64,000 nt of DNA from Thermoanaerobacter pseudethanolicus ATCC 33223 (lineage in GTDB: Bacteria; Bacillota; Thermoanaerobacteria; Thermoanaerobacterales; Thermoanaerobacteraceae), in contig NC_010321.1 in the NCBI RefSeq assembly GCF_000019085.1, forward strand, positions 1,308,501-1,372,500, given 5' to 3'. The notes under the pieces were generated by a model. That model saw nothing but the letters and a program-made list of their open reading frames with translations, did no database searches and was not told the DNA's origin. Each line of letters starts with the position of its first letter. Positions within the stretch are counted from its first letter, which is position 1. Below, piece after piece: positions 57,850 through 64,000 of the stretch. Position numbers and translations under genes: made by a program.

Positions 57850-58884
57850 ATGATCTATATTAGAAATCTTACAAAAGTTTATCATTCAGCTTCAGGAAAT
57901 GTTAGGGCTTTGGAAGACGTCAACCTCAACATAGAAAAAGGCGATATTTTTGGAATTATAGGTCTGAGCGGTGCTGGAAAGAGTACTCTCCTGCGCTGCA
58001 TAAATATGCTCGAAAAGCCAACTTTCGGTTCAATTGAGATAGATGGTGTTGAAATGACTCGGCTTTCTCCCTCTGAATTAAAAGAAATGCGAAAAAAAAT
58101 AGGCATGATATTCCAGCATTTTAATCTGTTATCATCCAGAACTGTCAGAGGCAATGTGGCTTTTCCTTTGGAGATTGCCGGGCTGGACAAAAGGACAATC
58201 GATAAAAAAGTAGAAAATCTTTTAGAGCTCGTGGGGCTTTCCGACAAGGCCGACAACTATCCTTCTCAGCTTTCAGGCGGTCAAAAACAGCGGGTAGGTA
58301 TAGCACGAGCCCTGGCTAATGATCCGAAAGTTCTTCTTTGTGACGAACCTACTTCAGCGCTGGATCCAGAAACAACTCTTTCTATTTTAAATCTTTTAAA
58401 AGATATAAATAGGGAGCTGGGAATCACCATAGTTCTCATAACTCATGAAATGAATGTCATTAAACAAATTTGCAATAAAGTAGCAGTTATTGAAAAAAGT
58501 CGTGTGGTAGAACAGGGACCTCTTATTGAAGTATTTAAAAAACCTCAAACAGAAACCGCACGAAATTTTTTGAAATCTGTAACTTTATCAGAAATGCCTA
58601 AGGAATTAAAAGATAGGATTGAAAACTTGTCCCACGAACACTTGGAAGGCAAAATTATTAAAATTGCCTTTTTCGGCGAAATTACAACAGAACCTGTCAT
58701 ATCAAACATTATAAGAAAATTTGATGTTGACACCAATATTCTCTATGGAAACATTGACCACATCCAGGGTATGCCCTACGGTACTCTTATAGTTGAGCTA
58801 AGAGGCAAAAACGGTGAAACAGACGCTGCTTTAAAATATCTAAAAGATTTGGGACTCGACGTGGAGGTGATTGAAAATGTCTGA
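57850..58884 (+). CDS. metN: Methionine ABC transporter ATP-binding protein
   Basis: MetN powers uptake of L- and D-methionine with MetI and MetQ. The 344-residue protein has Walker A GLSGAGKST (38-46), signature LSGGQKQR (about 139-146), Walker B LLCDEPTSALDP and H-loop THEM, with a C-terminal NIL regulatory domain (about 265-340). The S-box upstream confirms methionine. It overlaps metI by 8 bases. AAAGGAGG precedes the ATG. Confidence 0.97.
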   Translation: MIYIRNLTKVYHSASGNVRALEDVNLNIEKGDIFGIIGLSGAGKSTLLRCINMLEKPTFGSIEIDGVEMTRLSPSELKEMRKKIGMIFQHFNLLSSRTVRGNVAFPLEIAGLDKRTIDKKVENLLELVGLSDKADNYPSQLSGGQKQRVGIARALANDPKVLLCDEPTSALDPETTLSILNLLKDINRELGITIVLITHEMNVIKQICNKVAVIEKSRVVEQGPLIEVFKKPQTETARNFLKSVTLSEMPKELKDRIENLSHEHLEGKIIKIAFFGEITTEPVISNIIRKFDVDTNILYGNIDHIQGMPYGTLIVELRGKNGETDAALKYLKDLGLDVEVIENV

Positions 58885-59530
58885 AACTATAAACTTGTTG
58901 CTGGTTGCCACATGGCAAACTATTTACATGGTGGCGGTGTCAACGTTCATAGCAACGATTTTCGGGGTACCCCTCGGAATCCTGCTGATGGTAACCGACA
59001 GGAATCAGATACTGCAAAACGAACTTTTAAACAAAATACTAGGCACTATTGTAAATATTTTTCGCTCTGTGCCTTTTGTAATACTTTTAATCGTGCTTAT
59101 ACCTTTTACACGATTGCTTGTAGGGAAAGCTATAGGGACCACCGCAGCGATTGTTCCCCTTTCGGTAGCGGCTATTCCCTTTATGGGAAGGCTTACCGAA
59201 ACAGCATTAAGAGAGGTAGACCGCGGTATCATTGAAGCAGCCCAGTCTATGGGAGCTTCACCCCTTCAAATCATAACCAAGGTGCTAGTCCCCGAGGCTT
59301 TACCTTCAATAGCCGCAGGGATTACCATAACTACTATAAATTTAGTGGGATATTCTGCCATGGCAGGTGTTATAGGAGGTGGTGGGCTAGGAGATTTAGC
59401 AGTAAGATATGGATATCAGCGATTTATGCTCGACATTATGCTTTATACCGTAGCAATTTTGGTAGCTATGGTACAGCTAATTCAACTCATAGGAGATGTA
59501 CTAGTAAAACAGCTGTCAAAAAATCGGTAA
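58877..59530 (+). CDS. metI: Methionine ABC transporter permease
   Basis: MetI is the membrane permease of the methionine importer. ATG 58877 follows GGAGGTGATTGAAA inside the metN 3' end and gives 217 residues. About five transmembrane segments are seen, with the ABC-coupling EAA loop EAAQSMGASPLQIITKVLVPEA. GGGGLGDLAVRYGYQRF is a MetI-family segment near 170. Confidence 0.97.
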   Translation: MSETINLLLVATWQTIYMVAVSTFIATIFGVPLGILLMVTDRNQILQNELLNKILGTIVNIFRSVPFVILLIVLIPFTRLLVGKAIGTTAAIVPLSVAAIPFMGRLTETALREVDRGIIEAAQSMGASPLQIITKVLVPEALPSIAAGITITTINLVGYSAMAGVIGGGGLGDLAVRYGYQRFMLDIMLYTVAILVAMVQLIQLIGDVLVKQLSKNR

Positions 59531-59562
59531 ATTTTACTTTTTTAATAAAGGAGGAGATTGAT

Positions 59563-60399
59563 GTGAAAAAGTTCTTAACTACACTTTTATTACTGAGCCT
59601 TCTAACAATTTTTATTGCGGGATGCGGAACAAAACAAGGACCCACTTCCGACAAACAAACCCAAAACCAGGGCGTATCAAAAACAACCATCAAAGTAGGA
59701 GCTACTCCAGTGCCCCACGCCCAAATTTTAAACGTCGTAAAACCCCTCCTCGAAAAAGAGGGAATTACTCTAGAGATTGTAGAGTTCACAGATTACGTGC
59801 AACCCAACCTAAAGCTAGCTGAAAAAGAATTAGATGCTAACTATTTCCAGCACATCCCTTATCTTGAAGATTTCTCAAAGGAGCATAATCTTGATTTAAC
59901 ATATATTGCTAAAGTTCATATCGAACCCATGGGTATATACTCCCAAAAAATCAAAAACCTCAGTGAGTTAAAAGAAGGCGCTACCATTGCCATACCCAAC
60001 GACGCTACCAATGGCGGAAGAGCTTTGCTACTGCTGCAATCAGCTGGAGTAATAAAATTAAAACCAGATGCAGGTATTAAAGCAACAGTAAATGACATTG
60101 TCGAAAATCCTAAAAAAATTAAGATTTCCGAGCTGGAAGCCGCTACTCTGCCAAGGGTACTGTCAGATGTAGACGCAGCGGTAATAAACACCAACTACGC
60201 CTTGGAAGCTGGACTTATACCCACTAAGGATGCTCTCTTTATCGAATCAGCAAATTCCCCTTATGTCAATGTACTGGTGGTCCGCAAAGGCGATGAATCT
60301 AGGCCTGAACTTAAGAAGTTAGCCGAAGCCTTAAATTCTCCAGAAGTTAAAAAATTCATTGAGGAAACATATAAAGGTGCTGTCGTACCCGCCTTTTAA
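59563..60399 (+). CDS. metQ: Methionine-binding lipoprotein
   Basis: MetQ is the substrate-binding lipoprotein of the importer. The start is GTG 59563 after AAAGGAGGAG; an ATG two bases before is out of frame. The signal peptide ends in a lipobox, IAGC, with C21 as lipid anchor. The NlpA-family body shows KVGATPVPHAQIL, VEFTDYVQPNLKL, NYFQHIPYLEDF and IPNDATNGGRALLLLQ. The length is typical. Confidence 0.97.
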   Translation: MKKFLTTLLLLSLLTIFIAGCGTKQGPTSDKQTQNQGVSKTTIKVGATPVPHAQILNVVKPLLEKEGITLEIVEFTDYVQPNLKLAEKELDANYFQHIPYLEDFSKEHNLDLTYIAKVHIEPMGIYSQKIKNLSELKEGATIAIPNDATNGGRALLLLQSAGVIKLKPDAGIKATVNDIVENPKKIKISELEAATLPRVLSDVDAAVINTNYALEAGLIPTKDALFIESANSPYVNVLVVRKGDESRPELKKLAEALNSPEVKKFIEETYKGAVVPAF

Positions 60400-60415
60400 G
60401 CAGGAGGTGATTTTA

Positions 60416-61069
60416 TTGTCAGGATCTGATAAAACTATCGGTGTCATCGCTGGTACACCAGTAGATACTCAGATGGGAGTCGATTTTATAAGAAAAAAGG
60501 GGCTTGAAGCGGTGGGAATCCCTGCCGCTTCAAGCCCCGATGAACAAAACATGCTCCAGTTCTTAAAACCTGATGCTCTCACCCAGAAGGTAATCTCTAT
60601 CATAGGCGATTTCCAGAAGCAAAACATAAGAAAGGTAATGATTTACTGCAATTCTCTTTCAGCTGCAATAGACCTTGAACTTGTAAAACAAAAGTACCCT
60701 GATACCAATATTGTAACACCACTTCAAGTATACCATAGCCTGGCGTCAAGATATAAGCGGTTGGTAATCTTGGCTGCCAATGGCCAGTCCTTGAAGACTA
60801 TAGAAAAAATCTTTTACGAAAATAATCCTACGATTCAAATCATCGGGGTCACTACGCTTCCAGTAATAAGGGCAATTGAAAATCTCGAAATTCCAGAAAT
60901 CATCATTGATAAATTTAATCTTGCCGATTTAGTCCCTAAAAACTTCAATGCAGAGGGGCTGGTGCTAGGCTGCACCCACCTACCTTATTTGAAAGAAAAA
61001 CTTGAACAAAAATTAAACGTACCTATCATTGACCCAGCAGAAAAAATGCTGGCTGAACTCTTTTTGTGA
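60416..61069 (+). CDS. Asp/Glu racemase-family amino acid racemase in the S-box operon
   Basis: TTG 60416 follows AGGAGGTGATTTTA, 16 bases after metQ, giving 217 residues. The protein has the two catalytic cysteines of PLP-independent racemases: C78 (IYCNSLSAA) and C186 (LGCTHLPYL). It is transcribed with metNIQ under the SAM riboswitch, so a role in using D-methionine or a related amino acid is a reasonable inference; MetNIQ systems import D-methionine. The exact substrate cannot be read, and an aspartate or glutamate racemase remains possible. Confidence 0.85.
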   Translation: MSGSDKTIGVIAGTPVDTQMGVDFIRKKGLEAVGIPAASSPDEQNMLQFLKPDALTQKVISIIGDFQKQNIRKVMIYCNSLSAAIDLELVKQKYPDTNIVTPLQVYHSLASRYKRLVILAANGQSLKTIEKIFYENNPTIQIIGVTTLPVIRAIENLEIPEIIIDKFNLADLVPKNFNAEGLVLGCTHLPYLKEKLEQKLNVPIIDPAEKMLAELFL

Positions 61070-61111
61070 GATTAAAAACACTTGAGCATCAATTTCCGGA
61101 GATAAAAACAG

Positions 61112-61150
61112 AAAAGAGGTAGCCCATTTTAAAAACAGACTACCTCTTTT
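61112..61150. terminator. Bidirectional terminator between the met operon and the rRNA operon
   Basis: AAAAGAGGTAG (61112-61122) and CTACCTCTTTT (61140-61150) pair perfectly over 11 bp with a 17-base loop. On the minus strand it follows 5S rRNA and is continued by CTGTTTTT, the better tail; on plus it closes the racemase gene. Confidence 0.85.
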
Positions 61151-61168
61151 AAATATGTATAAAATTTT

Positions 61169-61277
<109 letters not shown>

Positions 61278-61528
61278 ATCTAGACCCTCAAAACTGCACA
61301 AAGCCTTCTCGGTCAAGTCCTCGACTGATTAGTACCGGTCAGCTAAGAGTGTTTCCACTCTTACACCCCCGGCCTATCTACCTCGTGGTCTTCGAGGTGT
61401 CTTACCCCTCTCGGATGGGAAACCTAATCTTGAGGCGGGCTTCACGCTTAGATGCTTTCAGCGTTTATCCCTTCCGAACTTGGCTACCCAGCTGTGCACC
61501 TGGCGGTGCAACTGGTACACCATCGGTT

Positions 61529-61560
<32 letters not shown>

Positions 61561-61587
61561 TGCCTCTCAAGTTTCCTACGCCCGCGA

Positions 61588-61731
<144 letters not shown>

Positions 61732-61748
61732 GACTCTTGGGGGAGATC

Positions 61749-61785
<37 letters not shown>

Positions 61786-61937
61786 GACGGCGTTCCCACT
61801 CACTGCCGCCGGATCACTAAGCCCGACTTTCGTCCCTGCTCGAGATGTCTCTCTCGCAGTCAGGCTACCTTCTGCCTTTGCACTCTCTCGCGCGATTCCC
61901 GTCCGCGCTGAGGTAACCTTTGGGCGCCTCCGTTACC

Positions 61938-61975
<38 letters not shown>

Positions 61976-62224
61976 CCATTGTCCCTACGCCGGTTTCACG
62001 GCTATAGGTTAGAATTCCGGTAATCCCAGGGTGGTATCCCAACGCCGACTCCAGTAAGGCTGGCGCCCTACCTTCTCTGTCTCCCACCTATCCTGTACAA
62101 GAATTACCAAAATCCAGTGACAGGCTACAGTAAAGCTCCACGGGGTCTTTCTGTCCAATCGCGGGTAACTCGCATCTTCACGAGTACTACAATTTCACCG
62201 GGCCCCTCATCAAGACAGCGCCCA

Positions 62225-62311
<87 letters not shown>

Positions 62312-62979
62312 TGGGGCTTCGGTTCAGTGCTCTCACACTTCCCCTTAACCTTCCAGCACCGGGCAGGCGTCAGCCCCTATACTTCGTCTTCCGACTTAGC
62401 AGAGACCTGTGTTTTTGGTAAACAGTCGCTTGGGCCTCTTCTCTGCGGCCTTTCGGCACTCCTTCTCCCGAAGTTACGGAGTCATTTTGCCGAGTTCCTT
62501 AATGAGGGTTCTCCCGCTCGCCTGTGGATTCTCTCCTCGCCTACCTGTGTCGGTTTGTAGTACGGGCACCTCAGGCCTCGATAGCGGCTTTTCTCGGCAG
62601 CTGCTTCGGTGGCTTCGCCTTCCGGCTCCCCTTCTCAGACCCCTGCCAGTACGCGGATTTGCCTACGTACCCTTCGGTGCCTGATTGAACGTGCCCTACC
62701 AACCGCACGCTCCACCTATCTCGCTGCGTCCCCGCATCTCTTTGCGGCCCTCGGTGGTACCGGAATATCTACCGGTTCCCCATCGCCTACGCTTTAAGCC
62801 TCGGCTTAGGCCCCGACTTACCCTGGGTGGATTACCCTTCCCCAGGAAACCTCAGGCTTCCGGCGGTAAGGTTTCTCACCTTACTCTCGTTACTCATGCC
62901 GGCATTCTCTCTACTGTACAGTCCAGCCTCGCTTCCGCTTGGCCTTCTACCCGTACAGTACGCTCCCCTACCCCAAACA

Positions 62980-63007
62980 GAAGTCAGATGTCGGAAGTCA
63001 GATGTCG
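62980..63007. repeat. 14-base tandem repeat at the IVS edge
   Basis: GAAGTCAGATGTCG occurs twice in direct tandem at the left IVS edge; the right edge has two degenerate copies in inverse orientation (CACCTCTGACCTCT, CACATCTGACTTCT). The doubling lengthens the stem seen by RNase III. Confidence 0.8.
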
Positions 63008-63366
63008 GATACTCTCCACTTCTTTATCATCGTGTATATTTGCTTCCTTAAAGCTGTGTATTCTTCTATTAGTTCGTTATGCAATGTCTTATCTATATAT
63101 CCTAAGTCATAACTTAAGTCTAGTAATACTTCTATTTCATTGCTTGATCCAAGCGCTATCTTTAAATACCTCTTAAAATCTGCCTCTGATTCTTTCTTTC
63201 CATATCCTTCGGCTATATTTAACGGTATTGATGTTGCTGCCCTTCTTAGTTGACTCCCTAATTCGTATCTTTCATACCCAGGATAGTTCTGGGTTAGCTT
63301 GTGTATCTCTATGCTTAGCTTGTATGATTGTTGATATATTCTGAGATCCTTATACGTCTTTATCAT
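62998..63366 (-). CDS. IVS-encoded four-helix-bundle protein (S23 family)
   Basis: The 122-residue protein belongs to the 23S rRNA-associated, intervening-sequence-encoded family (four-helix bundle). It shows the family pattern: DLRIYQQSYKLSIEIHKLT, GYERYELGSQLRRAATSIPLNIAEGYG, and SSNEIEVLLDLSYDLGYID. The frame spans almost the whole IVS. Its role is unknown; RNA binding or IVS mobility has been suggested. It is in the same orientation as the 23S gene, so it would be read from the rRNA transcript. Confidence 0.92.
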   Translation of the reverse strand: MIKTYKDLRIYQQSYKLSIEIHKLTQNYPGYERYELGSQLRRAATSIPLNIAEGYGKKESEADFKRYLKIALGSSNEIEVLLDLSYDLGYIDKTLHNELIEEYTALRKQIYTMIKKWRVSDI

Positions 63367-64000
63367 TTTCTCACCTCTGACCTCTCACATCTGACTTCTG
63401 TTTAGCCCCAGCTTCGGTGGCATGTTTGAGCCCCGTTCATTTTCGGCGCAGGACCTCTCGACCAGTGAGCTGTTACGCACTCTTTAAATGTATGGCTGCT
63501 TCTAAGCCAACATCCTGGTTGTCTTCGAAGTCCCACTTCCTTTACCACTTAACATGCCCTTTGGGACCTTAGCTGGAGGTCTGGGCTGTTCCCCTCTCGA
63601 CTACGGATCTTATCACTCGTAGTCTGACTCCCAGGTATTAACCTATGGCATTCGGAGTTTGATAGGGTTCGGTAACCTCCTTGGCCCCTAGCCCATTCAG
63701 TGCTCTACCTCCATAGGTCCTACCCTGAGGCTAGCCCTAAAGCTATTTCGGGGAGAACCAGCTATCTCCGTGCTCGATTGGCATTTCACCTCTACCCACA
63801 GCTCATCCCATGGCTTTTCAACGCCAACGTGGTTCGGGCCTCCACCAGATCTTACTCCGGCTTCACCCTGGCCATGGGTAGGTCGCACGGTTTCGGGTCT
63901 ACAGCAGCAAACTTTCGCCCTTTTCGGACTCGCTTTCGCTTCGGCTCCGCTTACCGCTTAACCTCGCTTGCTACCGTAACTCGCCGGCCCGTTCTACAAA

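Larger units (their letters stand above)
62975..63403 (-). other. Intervening sequence (IVS) in helix 45 of 23S rRNA
   Basis: The insertion is bounded by AAACAGAAGTCAGATGT (62975-62991) and its exact complement (63387-63403), a 17-bp stem extended imperfectly by a second repeat inside. It replaces the normal loop of helix 45; flanking rRNA on both sides continues in register. Such elements are excised by RNase III without religation. It encodes one protein, at 62998-63366. The AT-rich composition contrasts with the rRNA around it. Confidence 0.93.

Noticed and set aside
61281..61308. tRNA gene in the 23S-5S spacer
   Set aside because: The spacer is about 30 bases, too short for a tRNA.
62975..63403. 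CRISPR array or insertion sequence at the repeated 14-mers
   Set aside because: Only two direct copies at each edge, no spacers, no transposase; the element is an rRNA intervening sequence.

Overview
The window reads as chromosomal DNA of a low-GC, Gram-positive, spore-forming anaerobe, most likely a Thermoanaerobacter-type clostridium (inference). Support comes from AT-rich codon use, strong AGGAGG ribosome sites with many GTG/TTG starts, sporulation genes (spoVS, ylbJ, two alpha/beta-type SASP genes), a FapR-FabK type II fatty-acid system, an acetate-forming pta-ackA pair, SRP and ribosome clusters in clostridial order, and a 23S rRNA interrupted by an intervening sequence.

Layout. 1-0.8 kb: the 3' end of rnhB and yraN on the plus strand. 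0.8-26 kb, minus strand: trpS, a YitT-family protein, comM, rbgA; then ylxM-ffh-rpsP-khpA-rimM-trmD-rplS behind a near-consensus promoter; ftsY, smc; spoVS behind a sigma-H-type promoter; a radical SAM gene, rnc and the operon fapR-plsX-fabH-fabK-fabD-fabG-acpP-fabF; rpmF and its DUF177 partner; ackA and pta. 26-28.6 kb, plus strand: tmcAL and ylbJ. 28.6-31 kb: a coiled-coil protein, coaD and rsmD (minus), a probable forespore small RNA on the plus strand upstream of rsmD, and two tandem SASP genes. 31-36 kb: asp23-type gene, fakA-type gene, recG and degV/fakB-type gene as one operon. 36.2 kb: rpmB on plus. 36.4-53 kb, minus: a long housekeeping run from yicC, remA, gmk, rpoZ, coaBC through priA, def, fmt, a DUF116 protein, a YugP peptidase, rsmB, rlmN, stp, prkC, rsgA, rpe and thiN, preceded by dapF. 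53-55 kb: an MFS transporter and a ChrB-like protein with a palindromic operator over the promoter. 55-57.4 kb: rqcH (plus) and thpR (minus). 57.6-61 kb: a SAM-I riboswitch controlling metN-metI-metQ and an Asp/Glu-racemase-family enzyme. 61.1 kb to the end: 5S and partial 23S rRNA on the minus strand.

How parts work together. FapR, PlsX and the Fab enzymes make acyl-ACP and acyl-phosphate; the FakA/DegV pair could feed exogenous fatty acids to the same PlsX pool. The ffh operon joins protein targeting with ribosome maturation. The yicC-to-thiN run joins nucleotide, CoA and formyl-Met metabolism, rRNA methylation and a Ser/Thr kinase-phosphatase pair. RNase III, encoded here, is the expected processor of the helix-45 intervening sequence in the 23S rRNA at the window edge.

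Items most worth a second look: the CsfG-like small RNA locus with a forespore-type promoter upstream of rsmD; the 23S intervening sequence with its 17-bp perfect stem and four-helix-bundle protein; the S-box-controlled racemase; the 18-bp palindrome over the ChrB/MFS promoter; the sigma-H promoter of spoVS; and the inverted repeat around the second SASP leader. No CRISPR array, transposon, prophage or tRNA gene was seen.
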